The notes: generated by a model from the letters alone, not told the origin. DNA of 32,039 bases from Bacillota bacterium (GCA_017442735.1 JAFRZE010000073.1:1-32039); one strand, 5' to 3'. Numbered from the stretch's first letter, positions 7,524 to 16,489 are shown. Numbers and translations are program-made.

Positions 7524-7556
7524 AAACGGCTGCCCGATACGGCAGCCGTTTCTTTC
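7524..7556 (+). terminator. Hairpin between ptsH and ptsI
   Basis: AAACGGCTGCC (7524-7534) pairs perfectly with GGCAGCCGTTT (7541-7551) across a 6-base loop and is followed by CTTTCC. The T-run is short, so it may only partly stop transcription or may protect the upstream mRNA, letting ptsH be made in excess of ptsI. Confidence 0.75.
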
Positions 7557-7589
7557 CAACGATAGATACTTTTTGAGAGGGAAAAGAAT

Positions 7590-9269
7590 ATGATTACGAT
7601 TCAAGGTAAAGGCGTCTCTACCGGCGTCGCCGCCGGCCCGCTGTATTTCTACAGAAGAGCGAAAGGCACGATCACCCGTTTCACGGTCGAAGACCGCGAT
7701 GCGGAGTGGCAGAGATTCAAAGACGCCCAGGCAAAGGCCATTGAACAACTCGGCGAGCTGGCTGAAAAAGCCAGAGTCGAAGCCGGTGACGAAGCCGCGA
7801 TGCTCTTTGAGACCCACCAGATGATGGCGGAAGATCTCGATTACGAAGAGACCATCCAGGGTCTGATCCTGGATGAAGGCCAGAACGCGGAAGCGGTCGT
7901 TACCGATGTCGGCGCTCAGTTCGCGGATATGTTCGCGACGATGGACGATGACTATATGAAAGCCCGCGCGGCTGACGTCAAAGACGTTTCCGGCCGTATC
8001 GTGGGGATCCTTCTGGGCATCGTACAGGGCGGTATCGATTCCGATGTACCGGTCGTTCTGGCGTCGGATGACCTGGCTCCGTCCGAGACGGTCCAGCTGG
8101 ATAAATCCAAGATCCTCGGCTTTGTTACCTCCGGCGGTTCCGGCTCCTCCCATACGGCGATCCTGGCCCGTACCATGGGCATCCCGGCGATCATCGGCGT
8201 GGGCGACCAGCTGAAGGAAGAGTATGAAGGCCGCGAAGTCATCATCGATGGCGGTACCGGCATCGTCGCGGTGGATCCCGATGAGGATACCCGCGTCCAT
8301 TTGATGAAGAAACGGGAAGAGCAGCTGAAGAGACTGGCGCTTCTGAACCAGCTCAAAGGTCAGCCGAACGAGACCAAAGATGGTCAGAAGATCAAGATCT
8401 TCTGCAATATCGGCGATCCGTCGGACGTAGCGGCTGTGCTGGAGAACGACGGCGGCGGCGTCGGCCTGTTCCGCAGCGAGTTCCTGTATCTGAACTGCGA
8501 TGATTATCCCACCGAGGATTATCAGTTTGAAGCCTACAAGAAAGTTCTTTCCGACCTGGACGGCAAGGAAGTCGTCATCCGTACCCTGGATATCGGCGCG
8601 GACAAGCAGATCGCGTATTTCGATATGCCCAAGGAAGAGAACCCGGCGCTCGGCAACCGCGCGCTTCGTATCTGCCTGAACCGCCCGGAGATCTTCCGGA
8701 CGCAGCTTCGCGCGCTGTTCCGCGCCTCCGCCTTCGGTAAGCTGGGCATCATGTTCCCGATGGTCACTTCTGTCTGGGAAGTCAAGGAAGCAAAGAAAAT
8801 GTGCGACCAGGTCCGCGCGGAACTGGATGCGGAAGGCATCGCGTACTCCGATGACGTGGAGATCGGTATCATGATCGAAACGCCCGCGGCGGCGGTGATC
8901 TCCGACCGTCTGGCGCAGATCGTGGACTTCTTCTCGATCGGTACCAACGACCTGACCCAGTACACCCTGGCCTGCGACCGTCAGAACAACGACCTCGGTC
9001 GTTTCTTCAATGCGCATCATCCGGCGGTGCTTCGCCTGATCAAACTCGTGACCGAGAATGCGCACAAACATGGCGCGTGGGTAGGCATCTGCGGCGAGCT
9101 CGGCGCGGATCTGGAACTGACCGAGACCTTCCTGTCCATTGGGCTGGATGAGCTTTCCGTCTCTCCGAGAAGCGTCCTGCCGCTTCGCCAGAAAGTACGC
9201 GAAACGAACGTCAGCGAAGTCAGAGAACGTCTGATGGACGATCTGATGAGCGACGCGAACACGATCTGA
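7590..9269 (+). CDS. ptsI: PTS enzyme I (phosphoenolpyruvate-protein phosphotransferase)
   Basis: This 559-residue cytoplasmic enzyme takes phosphate from phosphoenolpyruvate and passes it to HPr. The swivelling phospho-His domain carries His188 in GGSGSSHTAILAR. The C-terminal PEP-binding barrel shows GVGLFRSEFLY, FFSIGTNDLTQYTLACDR, and catalytic Cys501 in GICGELGAD. Length and motif spacing are normal for the family (about 570). The ATG lies 77 bp after ptsH, behind GAGAGGG, past the intervening hairpin. A strong terminator follows. Together with the upstream transporter and HPr this completes one phosphorelay in a single locus. Confidence 0.97.
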   Translation: MITIQGKGVSTGVAAGPLYFYRRAKGTITRFTVEDRDAEWQRFKDAQAKAIEQLGELAEKARVEAGDEAAMLFETHQMMAEDLDYEETIQGLILDEGQNAEAVVTDVGAQFADMFATMDDDYMKARAADVKDVSGRIVGILLGIVQGGIDSDVPVVLASDDLAPSETVQLDKSKILGFVTSGGSGSSHTAILARTMGIPAIIGVGDQLKEEYEGREVIIDGGTGIVAVDPDEDTRVHLMKKREEQLKRLALLNQLKGQPNETKDGQKIKIFCNIGDPSDVAAVLENDGGGVGLFRSEFLYLNCDDYPTEDYQFEAYKKVLSDLDGKEVVIRTLDIGADKQIAYFDMPKEENPALGNRALRICLNRPEIFRTQLRALFRASAFGKLGIMFPMVTSVWEVKEAKKMCDQVRAELDAEGIAYSDDVEIGIMIETPAAAVISDRLAQIVDFFSIGTNDLTQYTLACDRQNNDLGRFFNAHHPAVLRLIKLVTENAHKHGAWVGICGELGADLELTETFLSIGLDELSVSPRSVLPLRQKVRETNVSEVRERLMDDLMSDANTI

Positions 9270-9289
9270 TCTAAGCAGATAAAGTAAAG

Positions 9290-9325
9290 CGGCCGGAGAG
9301 TTCATCAGACTCTCCGGTCGTTTTT
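9290..9325 (+). terminator. Intrinsic terminator after ptsI
   Basis: CGGCCGGAGAGT (9290-9301) pairs with ACTCTCCGGTCG (9309-9320), 12 bp with one wobble and a 7-base loop, followed by TTTTT. Confidence 0.92.
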
Positions 9326-9341
9326 GATAGAGGATGTATTT

Positions 9342-9854
9342 ATGGAATACGCAGATGTTTATGACGCGCAGGAAAGAAAGACCGGCCGGATCGTACCGAA
9401 AGACACCCCGCTGGGAGACGGTGAATACGTCATGTCAGTCGGTATCTGGATCCGCAATGCCGCCGGTCAGATCTTCGCGACCCGCCGGAGCCTCACCAAG
9501 CGGTTTATGCCGGGCAAGTGGGAGAACACCGGCGGACATGTCATAGCCGGCGAGACCCCGATCGATGCGGTCATCCGTGAACTTAAGGAAGAAACGGGCA
9601 TCGATGTCACCGCCGATCAGATCACCTATCTTGGAGAAGCGACACGCGAAGCGCATGGGATCGGGAAAAATTACGGTGTTCAGATGGAAGTGGACCTCGC
9701 GAAGCTGTACTTCTCAGACGGCGAAGTCATGGACGCACGCTGGCTGACCCGCGAGGAGTTCGAACGCATGCGGGATGAGGAAGAATTCGCCCCTTCCGTC
9801 TTCCGGTTCATGGAAGGTTACAAGGAAGGCTTCCTTCGTTTTATGGGCTGGTGA
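9342..9854 (+). CDS. Nudix hydrolase
   Basis: This 170-residue cytoplasmic protein carries a complete Nudix box, GHVIAGE followed by seven residues and RELKEETGI, which binds the metal and cleaves a nucleoside diphosphate linked to another group. The start is taken at ATG 9342 behind AGAGGA; a TTG at 9324 is in frame but overlaps the ptsI terminator. The N-terminal segment (DVYDAQERKTG) resembles the YfcD/IPP-isomerase-like Nudix group, but the substrate is unknown. The stop codon abuts the stop of the convergent gene on the other strand with no gap, so there is no room for a terminator between them. Confidence 0.9.
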   Translation: MEYADVYDAQERKTGRIVPKDTPLGDGEYVMSVGIWIRNAAGQIFATRRSLTKRFMPGKWENTGGHVIAGETPIDAVIRELKEETGIDVTADQITYLGEATREAHGIGKNYGVQMEVDLAKLYFSDGEVMDARWLTREEFERMRDEEEFAPSVFRFMEGYKEGFLRFMGW

Positions 9855-11705
9855 TCAATACGGGAAGCTGAAGGAAGTATTGGCGACAGTGATCATAGTG
9901 ATCATCAGGGTATTGATGAGGGCTGCCGGCCAGATACTGTTAGTACGGCGGTAGAGCTTCACGCCCAGGAAGGCGGCGATCGCCAGGATCGGGACAAACG
10001 GGATCATCAGAATGGGGATCAGCGCCATGGCGGAAGGCAGGAGCGCCAGTACGCCCGTGGCGTTTCCCAGAAGAGCGACCCAGAGCGTTTTCCCGAGGAA
10101 AATCGTCGGAACATAGGTGATGATCAGGATGAGCGCCGGAGCCATGATGTTGAACAATGCGCAGACCAGCATCTGCTTGCGTTCGGACCAGCTCTGGAAA
10201 GAGGACCGGGAAACGGCCAGCGCGTTGACAATGTAGTAAGCCGCGAAGAAGGGCAGATATTTCACCATGACCCAGACTTTGCCGGCGGAGAACACCCGGA
10301 TATCGAAGGTCCAGAAGCGAAAATCGGTCTGGTTGATAAAGTCGGCGGCAAAGACCAGCGCGTAGGTGACGGCGCAGACGATCAGGCTGAGCAATATCGT
10401 CTTTCCGAATTTCTTCCAGCCGATCCGCACATGCAGCTCTTCGCCGCAGCCTTTCAGCTTCTTTCCAAAGCCGCGGCGTACAGCGATCAGACCGAAGACG
10501 CCGCTGATAACGCACCAGAGGCCTACGCCACCGGTGGTATCCTGCGGCCAGACGGGATTGATGAGCAGAAGATAGCCTAAAAGAAGGAAAGGAACAGTCA
10601 GCAGTGTGATGCAAATCCCGCTGATCACGTTCGTCCGGACATATTTCTTCATATTCGCAGGCGCCGGGATCAGATCCGGCGTTTTTGCTTTCAGTTCTTC
10701 GAAGAACGGAGCAGTCATCAGCAGCTCGGTGAAAGGAACGATGAACAGGAACATACCGATCAGACCGATGAGATTGAAGATCTCCTTAAGCAGCCAGACC
10801 TGATTATTCGCGGGGATCGGGTCAGGCGCCGGCATGGAGTGGTCAAAGGCTGTCACGAGATAACCCACGACCTTTGTGGAGAAATGATTCGTCGCGTGGA
10901 ACTGACTCGGATTGTAAAAGGCGACGCTTCTTCCGGTCTGAGGGTTGGTATAGAATTTACCTTCTTCCGCGGTGCCGCTGAAAGGCTCTCCGGTCTGCAG
11001 ACGGATGATGGTCTGCGTGGATTCGGAAGAAAGGACTTCCAGACTGGACGAGTAGAAGAATTCATCGAATTTCGCCTCGATGACAGCGAAACTGCAGAGG
11101 AAAGGCTGATTCTCGGTGACGATGATCCCGGGATAGTTGCCCACCACCACACCGGTATTGACGAGATTCAGAGCGTGAGCTTCCTCCGGAGATTTTCCTT
11201 CCGCCAGGGCCTGCATTTCCAGACCGGTAAAGTAGTGCATGGTCGTGACTGTATAACCGCCGCCCATGGAATGACCGGTCACGCCGATCTCACTGCGATC
11301 GACATAGGGAAGAGTGGCCAGATACCGGACAAATTCGATCATACCGCCGGAGGAAACTTCCGGCGTATCTTTATACGCGTCTTTCGCGACATCCGAATCG
11401 CCGTGGCCGTAAGCGTTCATGGCTATCACGACATAACCGCGTCTTGCCAGTTCGATATAGTTCAGATCCTGCATTTCCCGGTTATTCAGATAACCGTGGC
11501 TGGCAACGACAGCCGGCGCGGGATTCTGCGCGGATGCCGTTTCCGGCCTGAGCAGATATCCGGTCAGTGTTCCGGCCTGGGTCTCCAGCGAGATCTCAGA
11601 TATTTCCACTTTGCCCCAGCTGGTCTGAATTGCACCGGCAAAGACGATGCTGATCAGACAGAGGATCAGGCTGACGGCGAGCTTAATTTTGCTTTGTTTT
11701 TTCAT
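9855..11705 (-). CDS. Membrane-fused alpha/beta hydrolase
   Basis: This 616-residue protein starts with a hydrophobic segment (about residues 8-26), then an alpha/beta-hydrolase domain outside the membrane. It shows VVASHGY for the oxyanion region, the nucleophile elbow GHSMGG with Ser146, and the dienelactone-hydrolase-like pattern YVVIAMNAYGHGDS. From about residue 310 to the end it turns into a polytopic membrane domain of roughly 7-8 helices of no family I recognise. That combination is unusual; most members end after the hydrolase fold. The ATG at 11705 has GGGAGG six bases upstream; a GTG at 11708 is too close. It has its own promoter (11727-11755), divergent from the MFS gene. The substrate is unknown. 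Confidence 0.85.
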   Translation of the reverse strand: MKKQSKIKLAVSLILCLISIVFAGAIQTSWGKVEISEISLETQAGTLTGYLLRPETASAQNPAPAVVASHGYLNNREMQDLNYIELARRGYVVIAMNAYGHGDSDVAKDAYKDTPEVSSGGMIEFVRYLATLPYVDRSEIGVTGHSMGGGYTVTTMHYFTGLEMQALAEGKSPEEAHALNLVNTGVVVGNYPGIIVTENQPFLCSFAVIEAKFDEFFYSSSLEVLSSESTQTIIRLQTGEPFSGTAEEGKFYTNPQTGRSVAFYNPSQFHATNHFSTKVVGYLVTAFDHSMPAPDPIPANNQVWLLKEIFNLIGLIGMFLFIVPFTELLMTAPFFEELKAKTPDLIPAPANMKKYVRTNVISGICITLLTVPFLLLGYLLLINPVWPQDTTGGVGLWCVISGVFGLIAVRRGFGKKLKGCGEELHVRIGWKKFGKTILLSLIVCAVTYALVFAADFINQTDFRFWTFDIRVFSAGKVWVMVKYLPFFAAYYIVNALAVSRSSFQSWSERKQMLVCALFNIMAPALILIITYVPTIFLGKTLWVALLGNATGVLALLPSAMALIPILMIPFVPILAIAAFLGVKLYRRTNSIWPAALINTLMITMITVANTSFSFPY

Positions 11706-11726
11706 CACGCACCTCCCTTTTTGAAC

Positions 11727-11755
11727 ATATTAACACACATGAAAAAGGATGACAA
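11727..11755 (-). promoter_or_regulatory. Promoter for the membrane-fused hydrolase
   Basis: On the minus strand TTGTCA (11755-11750) and TAATAT (11732-11727) are exactly 17 bp apart, with the AGGGAGG ribosome binding site just downstream. Confidence 0.65.
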
Positions 11756-11775
11756 TCTACTTTCATGACAAGCTA

Positions 11776-11805
11776 TTGTATCTCTTGGGGCAGATATGTT
11801 ATGAT
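11776..11805 (+). promoter_or_regulatory. Promoter for the MFS-to-response-regulator operon
   Basis: TTGTAT (11776-11781) and TATGAT (11800-11805) are 18 bp apart. Its -35 lies about 20 bp from that of the divergent hydrolase promoter, so both could be controlled from one shared region. Confidence 0.5.
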
Positions 11806-11859
11806 GCAGATATCATCCCACAAAACCATTCATTCACGAAGAGAAATCCCAGAGGTCTT

Positions 11860-12924
11860 ATGATCACCGCAATCTTTTCCTTTCTTCACTTTATGATCGA
11901 CGGCATATGCGCAGCCGCCCTGTTCAGCCGGTTTGCTTCGGGTGGGAATGTCCTTCTGCGTTTTCTTGTCTATAATTTCTGCGCGTTTGTTTTGCAGATG
12001 CCGTTTGGGGCGATCCTTGATGTCCTGGCAGGAAGAGACAGGAAGAAGGCTTTCCCGTTCGTTTTCGCCGCGGCGGGCGCAGTACTGACACTGGCAGGTG
12101 CGATTGTTTCACCGATCCTTCTGGGAATCGGAAACGCGCTCTTCCATGTGGGCGGCGGCGTGGAGACCATCCGGGAGGACCGCCGCAAACAGACACGCGG
12201 ACGACAGCTCGGCATATTTGTCGCGCCGGGTGCGATGGGGATCTTTGTGGGACGTCTGATCGGGACGGGAAACATATCCCGGGACCTTGTGTTTGGGATC
12301 AGCGTCGTCCTGGTCCTGATCGCGCTGTTTCTCCTGTACCGGGCGATCTTTTATTCAGACAGACTGGAAGAAGCCATACCGGATCGAAGATGCGGTTCGG
12401 ATCTGGGATCCGGTGCGAGTCAAACCGGTCAGGCAGGCGCATCCCGGTATGCGATCTTCTTGCTTGCCGGCTGTTTTCTGGTGGTGATCCTTCGTTCGCT
12501 GACCGGTCTCATGGTAGGATTTGCCTGGAAGAATACCGTATGGATGAGTTTGCTGGCCGTGATGGCTGTTGTTCTTGGGAAGATCCTGGGCGGTATATCC
12601 GCCGCTTCGCTGGGAAGGCAAAAAACGATCATTTACAGCCTTGCCGGCGCGGCGCTTTGTTACGCGGTTTCGGAAAACCTGGCGGCCGGGCTTATGGCGC
12701 TTCTTCTGTTTAATATGACCATGCCGATCACCCTGCAGATGCTGGTGGATCGTTTCTATAGACTGCCCGGGACGATGTTCGGTTTTCTGACGGTCGGGTT
12801 GTTTCTTGGTTATCTGCCGGCGCAGTTTGACCTTAGTCTGCCGATCGCAGGAAAATGGCTGGGGGTCTTCGCGAGTGTTTGCTCGCTTCTGGTCCTGATA
12901 AGCCAGAGGAGAGAAATGACATGA
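11860..12924 (+). CDS. MFS-like multi-pass transporter (Fsr/fosmidomycin-resistance-like)
   Basis: This 354-residue protein is almost entirely hydrophobic, with about ten membrane helices. It contains a basic cytoplasmic loop AGRDRKK after helix 2 and the segment GIGNALFHVGGG, which parallels the GxGxAxFHP signature of fosmidomycin-resistance-type MFS proteins. The start is ATG 11860 behind AGAGG; the in-frame extension to 11749 covers the promoter and is rejected. The stop overlaps the next start (ATGA), so the two are translationally coupled. No substrate can be inferred; its operon partners are a sensor kinase and regulator. Confidence 0.75.
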   Translation: MITAIFSFLHFMIDGICAAALFSRFASGGNVLLRFLVYNFCAFVLQMPFGAILDVLAGRDRKKAFPFVFAAAGAVLTLAGAIVSPILLGIGNALFHVGGGVETIREDRRKQTRGRQLGIFVAPGAMGIFVGRLIGTGNISRDLVFGISVVLVLIALFLLYRAIFYSDRLEEAIPDRRCGSDLGSGASQTGQAGASRYAIFLLAGCFLVVILRSLTGLMVGFAWKNTVWMSLLAVMAVVLGKILGGISAASLGRQKTIIYSLAGAALCYAVSENLAAGLMALLLFNMTMPITLQMLVDRFYRLPGTMFGFLTVGLFLGYLPAQFDLSLPIAGKWLGVFASVCSLLVLISQRREMT

Positions 12925-13277
12925 TAATCATTCTTCGCATGTTTCTTCTTTCCCTTGTTCTGACGCTCGTTATCGAGACCGTAGTCGCGTATTTCTGGAA
13001 GGTCCGGATGCCGGGAATGATCGTGGTCTGGCTGGTCAACACCCTGACCAACCCGCCGGCTGTTCTCCTGGCGTGGCAGCTTACCAGGCATTTCCCCGGA
13101 ATTTCTTCTCTCATCATTCAATTGCCGATCGAATGCATCGTTGTTCTCGTCGAAGCGCTGATCTTTCGCGGCTTCGCCGGAAAAGAAAAATGGACGATCC
13201 GTCATCCCGTTTTACTCTCTGTCACCGCGAACGCGATCTCCTGGAGTATCGGATTGATGATCCATACATTATCATAA
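12921..13277 (+). CDS. Small integral membrane protein, unknown function
   Basis: This 118-residue protein has about four hydrophobic helices, with a conserved-looking TLTNPPAVLLAW segment in the middle. It starts at ATG 12921 behind AGGAGA and overlaps the transporter stop as ATGA. I do not recognise the family. Coupling to the transporter suggests an accessory subunit or a second small transporter. Confidence 0.72.
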   Translation: MIIILRMFLLSLVLTLVIETVVAYFWKVRMPGMIVVWLVNTLTNPPAVLLAWQLTRHFPGISSLIIQLPIECIVVLVEALIFRGFAGKEKWTIRHPVLLSVTANAISWSIGLMIHTLS

Positions 13278-13292
13278 ATTATGGAGGTTCCT

Positions 13293-13892
13293 ATGAAAAA
13301 ACAAATTCCTGTTATTCTGCTGACTCTGGTGCTTTGTGTATGTTTGTTCGGCGGCATGGCCAAGGCGGACGTGATCGAGATCGATGATTATTGGGAAGAG
13401 TTTCTTTATACCCATTACCAGGATTGCGACGTCGTCGACACCTACTATACCGTCAACAACAAGAGCGGTGAAGCGAAGGTACGGGAAGACGCGAACCGTT
13501 TCAGCAAGACCCTTCTGGAAGTCCCCAACGGAGAAGAGGTATTCATAAAGCTTATCTATCATGTTCCGAATGGCGCCGACTGGGGTTTCTGGCTGGATGA
13601 TGATGTAATGGGTAAATATCATACGGAGGCGCTTTGGATCCAGATGTCGGATGTCTATGATCCTGAAAACCCACCTGAAGATCTGGTGATATATGAAAAT
13701 AAAGAAACCTCCCGTACGGAGGAGTCGTCAAAAACCGAATCCTCGGGGGAGGAATCTTCTGAACCGGAAGAATCGTCAGAGATCATAGAGCCTGGATCCG
13801 GAAACGGAACCACGCTCGCGATCGTTATTTCAGCGGTCATTTTAGTCATGCTGATCAGCGGGCTGGTGCTGGTCCTGATCAAGGACCGCTGA
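13293..13892 (+). CDS. Exported, C-terminally anchored SH3-like protein
   Basis: This 199-residue protein has an N-terminal signal peptide (MKKQIPVILLTLVL..., cleavage likely after AKA near residue 24), an extracellular domain of about 110 residues, a Ser/Glu-rich linker and a C-terminal membrane helix (about 172-194) followed by KDR. The segment VNNKSGEAKVREDAN through WGFWL resembles bacterial SH3 domains that bind cell wall, though the match is by eye only. It starts at ATG 13293 behind TGGAGG. It directly precedes the sensor kinase gene (13 bp gap), which suggests a role as an extracellular sensor partner or wall-associated factor. Confidence 0.75.
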   Translation: MKKQIPVILLTLVLCVCLFGGMAKADVIEIDDYWEEFLYTHYQDCDVVDTYYTVNNKSGEAKVREDANRFSKTLLEVPNGEEVFIKLIYHVPNGADWGFWLDDDVMGKYHTEALWIQMSDVYDPENPPEDLVIYENKETSRTEESSKTESSGEESSEPEESSEIIEPGSGNGTTLAIVISAVILVMLISGLVLVLIKDR

Positions 13893-13905
13893 GCCCGGAG
13901 ACGCC

Positions 13906-15666
13906 ATGGCGAAGAAATCGCTCTACCGCCGGTTCCTGCCGGCGATTATAATCCCGCTCGTTTTGCTGATTTTGCTCGCCAATATGGCCAGCTTCCTGAT
14001 CCTTTACTTCAATGAACAGAAAGCGGCCGGCGCCGCCGCGGACATGAACCGGATCTACGTCCGGGAAACGGACCAGAGCCTTCGGGCCATCAAGGAATAC
14101 CTGTATCTGATGGGGCGGACTGACTCCGCACTCAGCGACATCCGTTCCTCCAGTGACTGGGTGCGGGTGAGCGGTGGAAGAACGGTCATGAACCGGCTGA
14201 AAAACGCGGTCGCGAACTTCGCACTCATGGATCTTGTATTCGTTTTCGACAGTGAGGGCAGTGAATACCTCTATGCCTACGGACAGGAGAGCCTTCCACG
14301 CGAGCGCACGGAGATGAAAGAATATGTGATCGCCCAATTAACCGACAGCGAGAAGACCAGTATAGAGGATGAGAGCTGGCGTGTGGTCTATATCCAGGAT
14401 ACACCGTTTTTGCTTTGGGTGATGCCCAAGACATCGAGCAGCATCTACCTGGGTGTGTGGGTGCGGATGGAAAAGATCGAAGAACCGCTCCGGAAGCTTT
14501 CCGCGGACACTTCTTCCATGACGGTCGTGACGGACGGAAACCTTGTCCCGGTCACGCATCGCGAGTTCTTCGAGACCGAGAAAATCGTGCTCGAAGCGGA
14601 GGGGGAAACAACCTATCATACAGGCCGTACGAACCGTTATTGGGTCCAGGTGGACCAGTCGGAAGAGGCACCTTATTACCTTTGCCTCATCACGCCGCGC
14701 ACGCTATTTTCCGGTCTTGGCAGCTGGCTGATCTATTCGCTGATCGTGCTGTCCGTGCTGGCAATCGTGCTGATCCCAGTGCTTCTGAAACTGATCAGGA
14801 ATGATGTGCTGGAGCCCCTTCGTACGATGGATGAGGCGATCGACCACATCCATCAGGGAGACGCGGATTACCAGATCGAACCACGGGAGGACCCCCAGGA
14901 ATTCGTACGGATGTATGACGCATTTAACGAGATGACCCGCGACCTGAAAAAATCACGGATCCGGGCCTATGAAGACGTGATCGAAAAGCAGAAACTGCGT
15001 CTTCGGTATCTGCAGATGCAGATCCGCCCGCATTTCTTTATGAACGCGCTGACGACCGTATCTAACTTTTCCCGCCTGGGCAAACAAGGCGAGCTGGATC
15101 AGTTTATCGGCTATCTGGCCAGGTATCTTCGGTATATGTTCCGTTCCAATCTGACTCTGGTACCGCTGAAAGATGAGATCCGGCATATCGAAACATATCT
15201 TTCCATGCAGGAACTGCAGTTTTCGGGAACCCTTTCTCATGAGTTCGATATCCGGGAGGAAGCGGAAGAGGTCCTGATCCCTCCGTTTACGGTGCATAAC
15301 TTTGCGGAAAACGTTGTCAAACACGCGATGGCCGATCAGGATCATGTGACGCTCTATGTGCGTGCCTGGACCGAGCCGGCCGGTGCATCTTCCGAAACGG
15401 TCCATATCGTGGTGGAAGACAACGGAAAAGGGCTGTCCGAGGATGCGCTTCGTCAGCTGAATGACCTGGATTATGAGCCGAAAGACGGCCAGAGTATCGG
15501 GATCTGGAATACCAGGCAGACATTAAGGCTCATTTATGAAACGCCCGATGAAAATACCGGCAGTGCGAGCATCCGGATCTCGTCCTCCGAGCTTGGCGGC
15601 GCGAAGGTGGAGATCGTGATCCCGGTCAGGGGAGGGGAGCAGTGGAATGAAGATTCTGTTCTTTGA
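13906..15666 (+). CDS. Sensor histidine kinase, YesM type
   Basis: This 586-residue kinase senses an extracellular cue and phosphorylates the adjacent regulator. It has a first membrane helix (about residues 10-34), an extracellular sensor of about 235 residues, a second helix (about 272-300), a HAMP linker, the His_kinase domain with phospho-His376 in QIRPHFFMNAL, and an ATPase domain with an N-box (NFAENVVKHAM) and a G-box (EDNGKGLS). This arrangement is typical of the YesM/LytS-like class that controls carbohydrate uptake in Bacillota. Its last 20 bases overlap the regulator gene. The adjacent sugar ABC importer is the likely target. Confidence 0.93.
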   Translation: MAKKSLYRRFLPAIIIPLVLLILLANMASFLILYFNEQKAAGAAADMNRIYVRETDQSLRAIKEYLYLMGRTDSALSDIRSSSDWVRVSGGRTVMNRLKNAVANFALMDLVFVFDSEGSEYLYAYGQESLPRERTEMKEYVIAQLTDSEKTSIEDESWRVVYIQDTPFLLWVMPKTSSSIYLGVWVRMEKIEEPLRKLSADTSSMTVVTDGNLVPVTHREFFETEKIVLEAEGETTYHTGRTNRYWVQVDQSEEAPYYLCLITPRTLFSGLGSWLIYSLIVLSVLAIVLIPVLLKLIRNDVLEPLRTMDEAIDHIHQGDADYQIEPREDPQEFVRMYDAFNEMTRDLKKSRIRAYEDVIEKQKLRLRYLQMQIRPHFFMNALTTVSNFSRLGKQGELDQFIGYLARYLRYMFRSNLTLVPLKDEIRHIETYLSMQELQFSGTLSHEFDIREEAEEVLIPPFTVHNFAENVVKHAMADQDHVTLYVRAWTEPAGASSETVHIVVEDNGKGLSEDALRQLNDLDYEPKDGQSIGIWNTRQTLRLIYETPDENTGSASIRISSSELGGAKVEIVIPVRGGEQWNEDSVL

Positions 15667-16459
15667 TGATGATAAGACGACGGTCGATATGCTGATGCAT
15701 ACGATCGACTGGGCGGGTCTTGGATTTGACGAGATCATCCCGGCCTATACGGTCCACCAGGCGAAAACCGCGATCGAAGAGGGCGGCCCGCCGGACATCA
15801 TGATCTGTGACATCGAAGCTCCCGGCGAAACCGGTATCGATCTGCTCCGGTGGGTCCGGGAGAAGGGATATCTTACGGAAAACATTTTCCTGACGAACTA
15901 TGAGTCATTCGCGTTTGCCAGCGAGGCGATGAAGCTCGAATGCATGGAATACATCCTGAAAATGTCGCCTGTCTCTGAAATCGAAGAGGCGGTTCAAAGA
16001 AGCCTGAAACGCCGGGAACTCAGAGAACGGTTGATGAAAGTACAGGATCAGGAAAGAGCCGGTTTTGAAAGAGACCGGGATCCCGGCCGGGGATCAGGCA
16101 GCCGGGAAGTAGGAGGCCTTCCCTCCATGACCCAGGAAATCAAGGCCTATATCGACGATCACTTCACGGAAAGGATCTCTCGGACAGAACTGGCGTCACG
16201 ATTTTATATCAGCCGCGACCACCTGTCTCATATCTTCAGTGCAAACTTCGGCATGACGATTCCGGAGTATATCAATAAGCTTCGGGTGGAGAAAGCCCGG
16301 GAGGAACTTGCGGGCGGTGCGACTGTCGCACAGGCCGCGGAGAAAGCGGGATTCGACAATCTTTCATATTTCTCGACGCTCTTTCGGAAAACAGTTGGCC
16401 TTTCCCCTACGGACTATCAAAAATCAAGCAGAAAAGTGAAAGACCCGCACAAAAAATAA
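15647..16459 (+). CDS. Response regulator with AraC-type DNA-binding domain, YesN type
   Basis: This 270-residue regulator has an N-terminal receiver domain with acidic pocket DDD (residues 7-9), phospho-acceptor Asp55 in CDIEAPGETG, Thr83 and Lys105. The usual LKP after the last strand is LKMSP here, a small oddity. After a short linker come two helix-turn-helix motifs of the AraC family (about residues 160-262), with typical words DDHFTERIS, LSHIFSANFGMTI and AEKAGFDNLSYFSTLFRK. The ATG lies inside the kinase gene, 20 bp before its stop, so the two are coupled. It most likely activates the solute-binding protein promoter 25 bp downstream of its own stop. Confidence 0.93.
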   Translation: MKILFFDDDKTTVDMLMHTIDWAGLGFDEIIPAYTVHQAKTAIEEGGPPDIMICDIEAPGETGIDLLRWVREKGYLTENIFLTNYESFAFASEAMKLECMEYILKMSPVSEIEEAVQRSLKRRELRERLMKVQDQERAGFERDRDPGRGSGSREVGGLPSMTQEIKAYIDDHFTERISRTELASRFYISRDHLSHIFSANFGMTIPEYINKLRVEKAREELAGGATVAQAAEKAGFDNLSYFSTLFRKTVGLSPTDYQKSSRKVKDPHKK

Positions 16460-16463
16460 AAAG

Positions 16464-16489
16464 CGAAGGACTTCTTCGTGCGCTACAAT
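16464..16489 (+). promoter_or_regulatory. Probable activator-dependent promoter of the ABC importer
   Basis: A good -10 box TACAAT (16484-16489) has no recognisable -35. Instead an inverted repeat CGAAG-GACTT-CTTCG (16464-16478) covers the -35 position. A weak promoter behind an AraC-type regulator gene fits activation by that regulator, but the site assignment is inference. Confidence 0.4.

Noticed and set aside
7233..9305. 690-codon open frame on the minus strand
   Set aside because: It is fully antisense to ptsH and ptsI, whose products are unmistakable; its composition reflects the codon bias of the opposite strand.
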